Shown here: positions 1-17,035 of the stretch, piece after piece
How positions within the stretch are numbered: position 1 is the stretch's first letter
Layout of the letters: every line of letters begins with the position of its first letter
From: Neospora caninum Liverpool
Lineage: Eukaryota > Apicomplexa > Conoidasida > Eucoccidiorida > Sarcocystidae
Reading direction: 5' to 3'
NCBI RefSeq assembly: GCF_000208865.1
Contig: NC_018396.1
Location: forward strand, 3,715,101 to 3,779,100
Length of the DNA: 64,000 nucleotides
Translations under genes and position numbers: made by a program
The notes under the pieces: generated by a model
Databases searched by the model: none
Told to the model about the DNA's origin: nothing
Seen by the model: only the letters and a program-made list of their open reading frames with translations

Positions 1-43
1 TTTCCCCGCCTGCTGATTCTGCACGTCGCTTCTCTTCACTTAC

Positions 44-1607
44 CGTCGAATATTCATCAGAACCGCCGTCCGCGCCTCATTGAGAGCGTCGTCACGAGAA
101 GGACACTCCGCGCTCACTTGTGTCCTATTTTCGCTTTCCACTCGCCGTCCACCGACCAAGCAGGAAGCGTGGCATGAGGCGGCGCGGTCGGCTGCATGCG
201 ACACCTGAACGTTCCCGTAGTTTGGCCGCCTCTCAGGGGCAGAAACGCCGCAGCGCTGAAGAGTTTGTTCTCTCCACCTCACGAGGTCTGCAGAGGCCTG
301 TGACACACCAAAATGCAGAACTCCACTCCACCTGCATGCACGTGCCTTCATCTGCCGACGCGTGTCATCCACATACAGATCTATCAGCGACAACCACAGA
401 CTGCTCCGGCACGCGCTGCACGAAGGTCTGCGAGGCTCCGTCGCCAATACGTGCACCCAAGTCAAATCGGCCATTTACCTGGAAATACTTTTCCTTGGCA
501 GTCAGCCTGTCTTGCACTCGATCTCGCTCATCCTCCTCGTCTTGTTTGGGTTCTGAAACACGCGCGTCGCCTCGCGGTTGACTCCCCGTCGCTCCACCAG
601 ACAGCCAGAGACTCCTGGACGCGCCTTCGTCTCTGCTAAAGGACGCCAGAGTCGATTCGATTTTCTCGCTGTCCGCTTCATCGAGGGGAATCGCCGCAAC
701 CATCTGATACTGCACACCTCGTCCGACGGCTGAGGAAGAACCGACAGCTTTTGAAGGACGGAAGTGACGGCACGAAGTGAGGGTGAAGGGGACGCGTTCG
801 CAACGCACGCCCCAGTGGCCTTTTCGCTTGCCACGCTTTTATGCAAAGGAAGAGCCCTGTTGCTTGCTATGGATAGGCTCATACATCTAGACCTACAAAT
901 AGATGTGCAAACGTTGCCGTGTACCCGCACAGCTTCCATGAGAAACTACCTGTTCACGACTTGAGACGCTTTGTGCAATTCCCCCCTTTTATAAATACCG
1001 GAGGACCTTATAATCCATCGGTACAACCTCTCAAGTTACGCTCTCCCCTGCGTTTACGTATTCTCGCCTACGTTGACTCTCTTTACGCCCTCCTAGTACA
1101 AGCATATACATACATACATACATACAAACATACATACATACATACATACAGGTGGACGAATCATCGTGTTCTACAGGAAACGTTTTCACGCGTGAAGCGT
1201 TAAGAGCGTCTGCGTCGCTGCGCTGTTTCACATGACAGCTCGAGTCCCCGTCGGCGTGCGAAGCTGAGAAAAGCTCCCACTCACTGGGGGTAGAGGAAGC
1301 CTGCGCCTTCGTTGCAGCTGCTGAGGGTCGATATCTCCTTTCTGACTGCCGGTTCGAGCCTGTCTCTTCTCCTTCATCGATCTCGTGGTCGGCCCGTCCA
1401 CACTCGCGGCCTCTTCCCTGTGCAGTGGAGGCCCGAGAAGCTTCGGCGCCAGGGCCTTCGTCCAGGACGCTGGAGGGCAAAAAGGCTTGGCAGGCGACGC
1501 AGAAAAGCTGCTGTTGCTTGTCGCGCATCAGAGGGACGCTCACACACTGGAACAAAACAGACACGCACACCCAAATGACGAAAACACTATGGACGTGCCC
1601 CCATATA

Positions 1608-1647
<40 letters not shown>

Positions 1648-2360
1648 CATATATAGTTCCTTGCGTTGCGGTTCCTACACATGTAAATATCTGCAGCAGC
1701 ATAAGTTCCCGTACAGAGAGCAGCCTCCGCCACCCTTTCTGTTGACTGACCTTCTCGATATACACATATATATCTATATATATATATGTATGTAAGTGTA
1801 CATACTCTTGTGTACAACATACACCCGAGTGCGCCTGCGCCTCCAAAAGCTGCACGTGTGCCTTTTATTGAGGTGCGCATGCGCACGTATCTCGACATGC
1901 GGAAACAGAAGGAGGCTGCTCTTCGGCGCGTCAAAGGATTTCGACCGTCACTACTGGATCTGCCTGTTTGCGCCACAGTTGAAAGGTATGCCGTATATCT
2001 GTATATCTCGGGGGGCCGCATTCCCCTCTAATTTTAAGTTCGCTATCGAACCCCGCGGCTGGTCTCAACGACTCAGCGCCTAGCTGCCTAGCCGGTACAT
2101 CTACGGTGTATCTGTGGATGCAGATCTCTGCGCACAGCTGCGTGTCCAGTTACCACACAAAAAGTCTCAGTTGTTTCGCTACTGTTTCTCATGTGAGAGC
2201 GCACCTGAGGGCATGTGTCGCCGAGCATAGTCCACCCCATGAGCAACTTCTCAGCGAGACCCTCGCTCGCCGTTTGCACTTGCTCCTCGCCGGCTTGGCG
2301 TCTCTTCTCTGCAAGACTGCCGCTCGCAGACGTCCCTTCCTGTGCAGCGCGCGTACCCAT
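44..2360 (-). CDS. ZNRD2/SSSCA1-type zinc-ribbon protein (C-terminus beyond window)
   Basis: Exons read on the minus strand: 2360-2205, 1546-1285, 729-377 and 297-44; the last ends at a good donor (CGACG|gtaagt), so the gene continues past the left edge. Seen: exon 1 has EKLLMGWTMLGDTCPQ and exon 2 begins CVSVPLM..DKQQQLFCVACQ, which together make a C-x2-C...C-x2-C zinc ribbon. Known: human ZNRD2 (SSSCA1, p27 autoantigen) has the same order, a basic helix, LLRGYRMLGETC and then DKQ..YCVACQ. Exon phases (0, 1, 0, 2) are mutually compatible. Start chosen at the ATG at 2360 (A at -3, G at +4); the frame is open upstream but has no nearby ATG. Exons 1 and 2 are firm. Exons 3 and 4 rest on frame and splice signals only, and the intron between them would be just 79 bp. 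The family is poorly characterised biochemically, so no catalytic role is assigned. Confidence 0.62.
1105..1152. repeat. CATA tetranucleotide microsatellite
   Basis: Imperfect (CATA)n run interrupted by one CAAA unit. It lies in the second intron of the ZNRD2-like gene. No coding role is seen. Confidence 0.9.
1599..1646. repeat. TA dinucleotide microsatellite
   Basis: Nearly pure (TA)n with a few G interruptions, inside the first intron of the ZNRD2-like gene. A second shorter TA-rich tract follows at about 1762-1793. Confidence 0.9.
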
Positions 2361-3671
2361 CTTTTGCTGGCGGCGACGGAGCAGGGAGGAGGCCACCAGG
2401 CGAGGACGAAGCGAAGACGGGACCAGATCAAAAGTCCGATAGAGACGGAGAGCGAAGGAAAATAGACGGAGGAATTCGAAGCACGTCCTCTTGAAAAAAC
2501 TGGACGCTGAGACCCCAGAGAGGTCCAGTTTTTGGCGCCTCTCGGTTGAGCGTGTTGTGTGTCTCCAGTCGCCACAAAGAAAGATTGACTAGCAGGGAGC
2601 GGCGGATGAAGCGACACCGAAGCGGAGCCTCTGCGGTATCTTCCCTACAAAATACATCCAAAAAGTTGACAAAGCTGGGAGAGAAAAGAATTCTCTCTCG
2701 AAGCGAGCGGCGTGCTTTTCGCCTCTCCTAGCACACTCCGCGTTCGCGGCGCGGTGAGAGGCGGGTGTCAACGGAAGCCCGGAAAACACGTGTCCTGGGT
2801 CAGGGGAGACGGCTCTCAGCCTGATCCGCAGCAGACTAAAGATGCGAAGGAAACGTCCGTTTTGCTAGAACAGCTGTGACAGACAGACTGGGAAACCCGG
2901 AGGACGCACTGCAGCGGACGAGAGAAACCGGAGAGACATACAGCACGAGAACGAGTGGGACGGCGCTACTGTGCTCCTACTGTTCGCGCCCCCCTCAACT
3001 GCCCTACGGACCTCGTCCGTTGAAACTGTAACGCAGCCGCGGCCTCTCCGCTTCGTTTTCTTCATTTCTGCCGTTCTTTCCTGGAATAAAAGATCCGCAG
3101 ACTGTCGACGGCCGAGGACGCAGAGGGCGACCAAGAGGGCGGGCCGCAATTCTTTCCCAGGCGAAACAGGACGCTTGTGCTTCGGCACAGTTGAAAGGGA
3201 AGGGACGTCTCCGTTGTTTTTTTCTGTTCTAGGAAGGCAGGAAAAGCACGAAGAAAAGACTGTCTTCTTCCGCTGAGTCTTAGAGCTCTTTCTAGGCCGT
3301 CAGTCCCTTCCTTTGCTGCCCTTCTCTTCGTCTCTCGTGTCTGTTCTCTCGGCCTGGGAGGTTCGGGTTGCACGCAACCCTCAAAGTGTCTGTGCTGACA
3401 GGGGAAACAGTTGCCGTTTGGGGCTTTTCGTTTTCTTTTCTGTTTCGAGGCTCGCCTCTCTTTTTCTTCCGCAGTTCCCCGGGGGAACCTGCCGACAGCA
3501 TCCGACCCACCAACGGTGTATTCGCAAAACCCGGCGCCGCCGCGAGACTGTGCCCGCCCAGCTCGGCGTTTTTCCCCGTCGCTTCGCGCGTTTCACCGGA
3601 AAATTTTTCTGTCTCCCGCGCTTCCGTGTTGTGCCTCGCGAGTCTGCGCGTCGTCGAAGCGATCGGCCAAG
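2361..3671. promoter_or_regulatory. Divergent intergenic promoter region, ZNRD2-like / MKT1
   Basis: This 1.3 kb stretch separates two genes transcribed away from each other, so it should hold both 5' UTRs and promoters. It is rich in pyrimidine tracts and small overlapping frames, none of which shows recognisable protein features. One AGAGACG heptamer is present at 2441-2447. No TATA element is evident, which is usual for this group. Confidence 0.5.
2441..2447 (+). promoter_or_regulatory. WGAGACG heptamer (AGAGACG)
   Basis: Matches the (A/T)GAGACG element described for T. gondii SAG1 and GRA promoters. It sits about 80 bp upstream of the proposed ZNRD2-like ATG and 1.2 kb upstream of the MKT1 ATG. 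A 7-mer is expected by chance every few kb, so function is only possible. Confidence 0.3.
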
Positions 3672-6600
3672 ATGAGGGTGCGGCACTTGCAAACCTACCT
3701 GTCGGAGAACATGCTTCTCCGGCAGGGGAAGATTGAGGCGTTAACGGACATGCGTCTCGGCGTGGACGCAGTCTTTTGGCTGCGTTCGCTGGCGAGTTTG
3801 AAGGATCCCCTTGCAGAGGCGATTGGCGGCCTCCCCCCCTCTCTGTTTGCTGTGTTGTCGCAGCAAGTCGCGCTGTTCAAGGAGCACAAGATCCCGACCT
3901 TCTTCGTGTTTCAGGGCCTGCAGCCTCGCTCCCACACGCTGTTCTCCTCGCAGATCCACCAACAGATCGACGAGGGCTGGGTGTTGTATGCCCACGGCGG
4001 CGGACAAGTGGCGCTCTCCAAGTTCGCCCATGCGACCAGCCGCATCAACTCGGACTTGGTTCACTTCTCCTTCCACTTTCTGAAGAGCAAAGGCTGCGAG
4101 TGCTTCCAGGCGCCCTTCTTCGCCACTGCGCAGCTCGCCTACTTCGCCGAACAGAACTTCCTCGACGCGATCTTCGGCCCGCCGTCCCTGCTCCTCTTTG
4201 GCGTCCCGCGCGTCATCGTCAACATCGACTGGGCCAGAGGCACCTTCGACTGGGTAGAACTCGAGCAACTCCTCACGACGTGGAATGTCACGAAGGAGCA
4301 GTTCATGGACGCCTGTCTCCTTGCCGGGACCGAGTATTGCCTCACCTTCCCCTATCTGAACCTCTCGCAGTTCCACCAAGGCCGCGCTCAGTTCTCCTTC
4401 GGCACTGCCATCGACTTCGTCAAGCAGGCGCCCCTCGTCTCCTACATGCAACACTTCCCCAACGAAGAAATGAAGCAGGACCATGTCGACGGGTAAGAAC
4501 GACGCAAAACGGCCACTGCGGACCGAAGAGCGAAGTGCTCCTGGGAGCAGGTAGCCCTCAACTCCGACGCTTGCCCGCTCACAGGCATCCCCAGACCTAT
4601 CGGCCGTGTGCATATCCTCGCACGCCCACGTTCACCTCTCGTGCTTCTTTCGGCCTCTCAGGGGGTGCTCACGGCCATATCTGTCTATCTCTATCTATCT
4701 CTATCTATATCTATCTCTATCTATCTCTATCTATCTCTATCTATCTATCTCTACTTCAGTTGCATCTTGTCTCCGTTGCTTGACCTGGGATGTCCAACTG
4801 GATATGGCCGTTTGAACTGGGGCAGCGTCATGGCTTTCCACCGCGTGTCGACCCCTGGGCCGTGTGTTCCCACGCTTCTGACAGTGTCCGAGCGTCTCTC
4901 TTGATTGGTTTCGTCCGAGGCCGTTTCCCTTGTTGGGCTGTTGCGGATGCGCTTGTTCCGGTTCTGCATGTTTTTGGTTTCCTTTCCCCTCAGGTACTGC
5001 GTCTGCAAGACACTTCTCCAGTACCCTCTGGTTATTCAATTGTCGGCTACCGTGGGGCCCTTCGTGTCGAGTTCGGCCGGCTCGAATCAGCGCTCGGTTC
5101 TTCCTCGCGACTTCCACCGCATTGTTGGCCACCGTCTCCCCTTTGCTGTCTACTTCTTGATGGCTCAAGGCATCCTCTCCCGCAAGCTGCCTTCAGTCCT
5201 TGCACTCGGCGAGTGGATGGACTTCTCTCACCCCTGCGTGGACTCCATTGAGTATCGCGACCTTCTCACCGACGTCAGAGAGTACCGGTGTCGAGCGCTA
5301 GGTAAACGAGGAGGCGCGTTTCGACAGGGGAAGATCACACACGCACACGCACCGCTGTACCGGTTTCTGCATCGGTAAACTTTTTGTGTGGCTTTATCGG
5401 TGCCTGCTTGGTGCTTGAAGCGCGGCTTTGGCCGCGAGAAAAAATACAGAGTCCGAACGTCGAAAACGCTACAGAGGCTGACGCCAGATCCTCGGACAGC
5501 TGCTTGCCGGACGTGCGCGCACAAACTTTGCACGTCTGTGGCGTTCCACCTGCCTCGGCATTTTCCCGTGGATGTTTCCCGGTGTTTGCAGGATTGATCG
5601 CTATGCGTCTCCACGAGGACTACCGAACGCGGAGCATCCGTTTCAGTCGGTACACCTGCTCACTCTCAGCACGGGGGGACAGCGAGGTGGAGTCGCTTCC
5701 GCCCAAGATCGACGGGACCGTTGCGCGGTGCTGGCTGATCGATGCAGAGAGCGTGCAGAAGGAGATGCGGCGGCAAAACTGCACGAAAATCGATCTGAAA
5801 TTCTGTCTTAACTGGCACACCCATGCACAGGAAAATGGGGTTGCCCTCTTCGACGAGCGCGCAGACTACCTGGCGGAAAATGCGCCCCCGGCGATCAACC
5901 AGCAGGACTCGCAGAGTGTCCTCGCCCTCGTTCACTTCATGCTGCTTGACAACTTGAGTTACTTCACGGAGCAAGGCGAAACCACGGTCTTCGGCTCGGC
6001 CTTGATGAACTCACCCAGCGAACTGCAGGTCAGCAACGGACGCAGGGGAGAGCTCGAGCATGCGTTTATGAACGGGGGGAAACCTGCAGACCAGAAGAAA
6101 GCGTGCACCCCGAGTGGAAACAGATGCGTGCAGCCACAAACCTAGATACCCATGTTTGTGGAAGACGCTCGATGTGTCGTCTCGCGGTGCGTGACCGGCC
6201 CCAGGTTGCCTCCGAGTTCAGGTCGTGCGTGTCCCGGTGGGTGAAGGCGAGATGTGGCTGCTCGGACAGCCACCCGAGACTCTGACTCGTCCCATGTTCG
6301 TCTCGGCTCTTTCTGGCGGGGCTCATGCAGCCAAAGCTTCGTGTGTCCTTGAACTGTTGGAATGCGACCGACTGACACTTGAACTGTATACTGGGTCCGT
6401 ACGCAGGACAGGCGAGTCGCTTCCGCTGAAGGGTTCTTTGGAAAGTTTTCAAGCGGTGCGTTGGGAGTCGCTGTGGCGACGCACCGCAGTTGCAGGTGGC
6501 GAGTCCGACACGTTTTCTGCTGTTCTTTTCAGGAAGATGTTCTGTTCGTTCTCGAACTCCTCAAGTTTGGGCTGTTGACAGGGGACGTGTTGGAAGCCCC

Positions 6601-7759
6601 GAAAGATCGTCCTCATCCGGCAGGCGTGCAACTCCTGCGTCGTCCTGACACTCCCGCAGAGAAGCGGCGAAGCATTCTTCTTCTGTCGCGAGTTTGTTCC
6701 CTGTACCCCATGCGCCTGCATGCGGGAAGCCACTGGCAGGGGGACGTCGATTTCGACTTGGCTGCTTACTCGTCGATTATCAAAATCTTGAAGCGTTCTC
6801 TGAGACAGCTTACAGAGGCATGCCTCGCGAGTCTCCTGCTGAGAGACATCACGAAGGTGAGCAGCGCCGAGGGGTGGAAAAGGGATGCGAAGAGCGCGTG
6901 CGTCCTGAGCTGGGTCTTTGGGCAGTAACTACAGAATAGAACATGTTCGGTCGCGGCCAGAGGCGCCTCTTTGCCCGTCCGTGTGGTGGTCTGCGCTTGC
7001 AGAGTTGTGGAGGGTCTCGTCCCGCTCGGCCGGTTCGTGCATGTCTTCATGATCATACGCGTCGATGCCGCTGTGTGAAGTGGGCCTTGATGACGCACTC
7101 GTCTCACTGCCAGCGCTACCCCGGCGGTTTCCAGGGATTATCTCTGCCGACGTAGGCATCGCCTATATGTGGTGCCTTGTTTTCCCGTACCAGGACATGT
7201 AACTACTTATCTCTCTCTGCCTGTGCCTCTTTCTCTATGGCTATTTACCTATCTTTCCACTTCGTTTCCTGTGTCACAGAGAAGACTGACCGCCGGCTTT
7301 TTTAAGAAAGACATCGGTTTTGTTTTGCTTCGTGCGTGTGTCCTTCAGGTGAGACAGCTTCCCGAAGGGTACTTTAGTCCTCTTCAGCCGAGGCTCCCGT
7401 GCTTCTTGCTTCCGCGAAACTGCATGGGCATCGTCATGAAATTCTTCCTGGAATATGTGCCGATGGAAGGACCTGTAGCCGCTTCTGCGCCCCTCCCGTC
7501 TTCTTCCATCCCGCAAAATTCCCCTCTTGGGAAATTTGAGGCCTGCGTGCGCATGTGGTATCCCTGCTGCGAAAACCCATTAAGTGATCTCTGCAAAACA
7601 GTCTTGTTCTGGCACGAAATTGCAAATATGATCAACCAGTTAAATTCCTCGATCGACGTTAGTGAATTGAAGGAGGACGTGGATGCAGCGACAGATTTCT
7701 TGATGAGACAGTGCCGGCTTGTCGGACTTGATACTCATCCCGACTTCCCACGTCTGTAG
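3672..7759 (+). CDS. MKT1: MKT1 homologue, XPG-fold post-transcriptional regulator
   Basis: Five exons: 3672-4492, 4994-5301, 5592-6028, 6533-6856 and 7349-7759, giving 766 aa with phases 2, 1, 0 and 0. Seen: an N-terminal XPG_N-like segment starting MRVRHLQTYLSE with LGVDAVFWLR, then an XPG_I-like segment (APFFATAQLAYFAEQNFLDAIF..LLLFG), and a long C-terminal region ending in a helix at the stop. Known: yeast Mkt1 (830 aa) has this layout, lacks nuclease activity, and acts with Pbp1/ataxin-2 on mRNA stability and translation; trypanosome MKT1 forms a similar complex. The carboxylates of the XPG I-region are replaced here, which fits Mkt1 rather than FEN1/XPG. The last acceptor is uncertain: an alternative at 7279 is also in frame and would add 23 residues, but the pyrimidine tract favours 7348. 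The start is the first ATG of the conserved N-terminus. Cytoplasmic location is inferred. Confidence 0.85.
4679..4757. repeat. TCTATC-type microsatellite in MKT1 intron 1
   Basis: Imperfect mixture of CTAT and CTCTAT units in the first MKT1 intron. Likely polymorphic; no coding meaning. Confidence 0.85.
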
Positions 7760-10282
7760 GCTGAGGGGGGGGTTGTACTGGTGTTTGCATGCATGTGTAG
7801 ACATGGATGCCTTATGTTAGTAAATTTTTCTGTACGAGATTCCCGTCTCTATGCTTGGCAGGGGACTCGCCGATGTGTGCATGGATACTGGTTATCGTCT
7901 TCACTTCTATATCGTATATGCACATGCAGAACAACAGCAGGACGGGGAGGCACCGACTTTGTGCTTGACATATTTGTGGTTCGTGGGCCTGGGTGCTTAC
8001 CCCGAGTTTCTCATCTTATGAAGCAGTTGGGGCCTTTGGCTGTGTGTTCTACGTATTAATTTGCACACGAGTGGTTCCGTTTTCATGCTCTCATGTGTGC
8101 ACGCTTTTTTGAATGCTTATATTCATCCCCGATACATGCATATGCGTATTCGTATCCCCCTGTTCATTTCTGTTCCTCCACCCGTTTACATATATGCATG
8201 TATAGTTCATACGTCGCATCTGCGTGTCGAGTGCCTTTCGACTAGGGAGCGTGAAGAAGACGGTGCCGAGACTGTAGCAAGCGGTAGCAGCGATATAACG
8301 TATGACTTTGATAGGTAATTGTGAACTTGAAACTTCCCCCTCCCCCTCGCGGCTGCGTTACTGTGCCACTCCTCGCTCTCTGTAGTGTCGAGCTCCGTGT
8401 GCTGTGTGACGAATCAGACCAGCGATGCACGCTTCAGTGGTTCGTTTAAGGAGGGAGGAAAATGTAGAGACTTGGGCGGGACACCAACCCACCAATTAAT
8501 AACTGTATTCGTAGAACAGATTCTTTCACGCGGTAACACCAACTGGGTGTTACACGCCTTGACCGACCTCACGAGAGGACTGGGTCTTTTTGGAGGCTCT
8601 GAATCGGTTACAGTAGTCGGCCTACGGCCAAGCACGTCCTTTCAAAGACACCCCTACTGTTACCTCAGGGTGTTGCAAGCGGTGAACACGTGAGCACAAG
8701 AACACAAGAAACAGAAGTGGACCCGACAAAGCTCGTCGCCATCGAGTTGTCGACTTATCTCTGGCACGCGTATACCAGCCTTAAGCTGCTCATCTCCCAT
8801 GACGCGAAGTTTTGCAAGTGTCAGTATCTTAATCGCGAACCACAAGACGCTCGAGGAGCTACCCTTTATAGGTCGAAGGATGTAGCATCTAAAGATTAAA
8901 CGCAGTTCCTTTTGAGGCGTTATTCGCCGGTTTCTTCCCGGCTCCACGCCCACAACGAATTCGCTTTGATATGTGAAACTTTTGGTAACGCGGCGTAAAA
9001 CCCTTTGCGTGCGGCGGACATATGCTGAAACAGTCACAAGAGGGACACAGAAAATGAAGCGAACAGGGACACAGTCGCGCTTTTGCGTTTGGCCAGCCTT
9101 GCCGGTCGGAGTCCCCGGTCAGTGTCGCTTTCTCCACTGACGTCCGGGAAAGCACAAAGGACCTCGGCCTATATTTGGAGACAAATTTAAAATAACCTGT
9201 GCATATATATATATATATATATATATACATACATACAAATTTAGTTCGAAGCGAATTGTCATGTGACCCATTGCTGTGTAGCTTTACTGTGCCGTTTACC
9301 ACGGCTGGAATTGCCTCGCGAGCGGGAGAACGTCGGCACCTTCTACACACGGACCGAACCCGCCTCATCTCGTAAAAGGGTGACGCTGCAATGACAAAAC
9401 GTGTTTTGATACGTGACGTAGAGGATCGCCTCAAATGCACTGCTATGAGTCTCCTCATTTGCGCATATCTGAAGTACTGTTAGCTTTACTCGATGAGGTG
9501 GACACTACTTTTGTCAACAGCCTAAGCCATCACTAGAAGGCGTCGCCCATACGTGTACATAGGCGCATCGGTACGCATGCCTGAACATTTCCGGTTTTTG
9601 AAATATTACCTTTCGTCGTTCAAAAAACACCAGGTGTTCTGTCCGAATGCCTGTGGTGCGTCTATTAGAGTTCCGCAGATGATGGACCTTCAAAGCCAAA
9701 AGCTCGTAGGTTTTGCCTTGTAAGGGGCGTTGCTCAGGGGACTATGGGCATGTTAGTCCATTCTTGCCATCTAAAACCTAGCCAGCAGTGGTATCCTGTG
9801 GCTGCTTGCACGCAAAATCTTTACAGTGTCTCTCCCTGAGCAGACCGCCTACTGCTGGTAACACGAATCACCGATGACGGCATTCTTACGAACACACGAG
9901 AACTTCGGGATGAGAGGAGGGAAGCCTTAGAAAGATGAGTTTTTCCGGTTAACGACTGTAAAACATCAGGACGACTGACGCAGCCGGACCGATGGGTTGT
10001 GCAACAAACTGAGGACTGTATACGAAACACTCGCTTGCAGGGAAAAGTCAGTACAAACTGTATTTCCATATTAGGAGTGATTTTCGAATGAGACTGGGCG
10101 AATACTTCTCTAGAGGGGATGGGGCGTAAGCAGATCTCCAGATGCGACGAAAAAATCTTGTGTCCCGCTTTCTTTGAACGTTATCCTCGCGACGGGCCTT
10201 TCAAATCATTCTGCATCACGAAGATGATGGTGGAATCCTGTATGGCTTCGTTTGAAGAGTAGAGGGATGGCGAATGCCTTCG
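7760..10282. other. Intergenic spacer between MKT1 and beta-tubulin 3' ends
   Basis: A convergent spacer of 2.5 kb that should contain the 3' UTRs of both neighbours. Reading frames are short and carry no family signature. It contains an AT microsatellite at about 9203-9229 and a small hairpin at 8533-8553. No gene is supported. Confidence 0.6.
9203..9229. repeat. AT dinucleotide microsatellite
   Basis: Pure (AT)n of about 13 units followed by CATA units, in the MKT1/beta-tubulin spacer. Confidence 0.9.
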
Positions 10283-15336
<5,054 letters not shown>

Positions 15337-15409
15337 AGCCTCCTAGGGGGCTCGAACCCCTGACCACCAGCTTAAAAGGCTGGCGCTCTACCGACTGAGC
15401 TAAAGAGGC
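15337..15409 (-). tRNA. tRNA-Lys (anticodon UUU)
   Basis: A 73-base cloverleaf on the minus strand without an intron. The acceptor stem pairs GCCTCTT with AGGAGGC (one G:U). The D-arm carries the A box TAGCTCAGTCGGTAGAGC. The anticodon stem CCAGC/GCTGG encloses the loop CTTTTAA, placing the anticodon TTT at 15374-15376. The T-arm contains the B box GGTTCGAGCCC. It stands alone between two protein genes and is followed by a T4 terminator. It decodes AAA (and AAG by wobble). Confidence 0.96.
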
Positions 15410-17035
15410 TGCCTATCTACGCTCCGTGAAACACACGAACGCGAGTGGAGGGAGAGGAAAGGAAAAAAAAAAAGCAGTTGGATGCATTCTCGAACAAACC
15501 TAAAAATATTCTTCGTTTGCTACATCCGCCTTTTGGTCGCGCCGATAGATGATGCATGTCCCCTTTTTGCATTTGCGTCTTTCTCTGTGGCACCCTTACA
15601 CCGTGTTGGAGTTCCGGTTCCGCGCGTCGTGTGTCAGAGACGTGGACGCGGCCAAATTTTGTGGAGGCGGCCGCTACGGGGTAAGCGGCAGGATAACGGG
15701 CATGCAGTTCTATAGACTAGGCGGATAGTTCGGTCTAAATGTGGTGTTGTGCAGCCGAGATGGAGGCAAGCTTGGTCAGTGCCACCATCTGCCAAAGGCT
15801 GTGTGGGACGTATGAAGACTTTCGTTCACAGATACTATCGGACGTTAATAGTGTGTAAGACATTCAGAAGAAAGCACAACAGGGGACGGCGAACGGAGAG
15901 ACCGTGGAGGTGGAGGCAGGGGAAACAGAGAGGCGAGCCGTGCTTTAACTGCGTGTCGCAGCGTGTTTGTTTGTGCTTCTATCTTTCTTTTTGTCGACAG
16001 GTAACATGATTCCTCCCGTGTTTTCACCGAACTATCGAATAGCCTAGAGAGAACTCTTGTCTGCGCCATAACCCGTGGCCTGCATTTCGTAGAGCACAAC
16101 AGGAGTGCAAGCGGTAGACGACACGCTCTTCCCCTTCCCCCTCACTTCCCTCCCGTATTTTCCCCGTTGATCTTCCGTACTTGCTCTTACCATATTCACC
16201 GGAGGCCCTGCTCAAAAAATGGCCGATGTCTCACACCTCTGTAACCTTTTTTGGCCTCGCCACTCGAAATCAAAACATACCTTGTAAATTCACGGGTTTG
16301 TTTTCTTCGTTGAAACGGCGGGATTAGCTGGACGGTGTTCCTAAAAGACCCGTGTGCGTATGGCTTTCATTGTAGGTGGAGTGCGTGTCTTTACTGCCTG
16401 TTTTTTGCCACAGAAGACAGGCGCCGAATCGTGCTGAAATAACGACATAGATGCGTATATCCTCGAGAGGAAAACGTGTAGAACGGATTTTTCGGGTGTG
16501 TCAGCGCTGTACGCCGAATTGTTTTGCTGACCGTCTCTCTTCTGTCTCATACTGCGGTGAAAACTGGCCGAAGTATGGTTGTCGCAAGGCGTGATTCACA
16601 TTGATCTCGACTTCGCGAAATCGCTCGTGGAAGTGTGCCTTCTTGAATTACACGTAGAAAGCGCGTGCACACGTGGCACGTTGCCTCTGGTGTCCTGCCG
16701 TTGTCTGCGCTTTGTTTCCCTGCTTCCGTAGATTGCACTGAACTGCAGAGTGTGCGGGACTGGTCGCTGTCTCGTCTTGTTCCACGGTCTCTGATTTGTC
16801 TTGCGCCGTGCCCATCTTCGCCTTTCCTGCCGTCTCGCAAAAGGACCCGATCCAAGTGGCGGAGTGAAGAGTCGTCTGAGCCGCTTTACCGTTGCACATA
16901 TTCTTCCCTGTTCTCAAGTGTCTACCAATTTCGTTCCTGCTCGTTTTTTTTGAGGCGATCCTCCCGCCGGGCTCTGTCTCATCGTGATCGTGGCTTCACT
17001 GGACCGGTGTCCGCACTCGCTGGACAGAGATCGAA
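15410..17035. promoter_or_regulatory. Upstream region of the tandem zinc-motif gene
   Basis: 1.6 kb between the tRNA and the next ATG. It probably holds the promoter and a long 5' UTR. An AGAGACG heptamer occurs on the minus strand at 16532-16538. No convincing coding frame. Confidence 0.4.
16532..16538 (-). promoter_or_regulatory. WGAGACG heptamer (AGAGACG)
   Basis: Reverse-strand match about 500 bp upstream of the zinc-motif gene start. The element is known from T. gondii SAG1/GRA promoters, but a single copy is weak evidence. Confidence 0.25.

Noticed and set aside
1105..1793. Microsatellites considered as possible CRISPR-like or telomeric repeats
   Set aside because: Simple CATA and TA repeats without spacers or the TTTAGGG telomeric unit.
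3741..4613. 290-codon minus-strand frame opposite MKT1 exon 1
   Set aside because: Antisense shadow of a highly conserved coding exon; no domain of its own.
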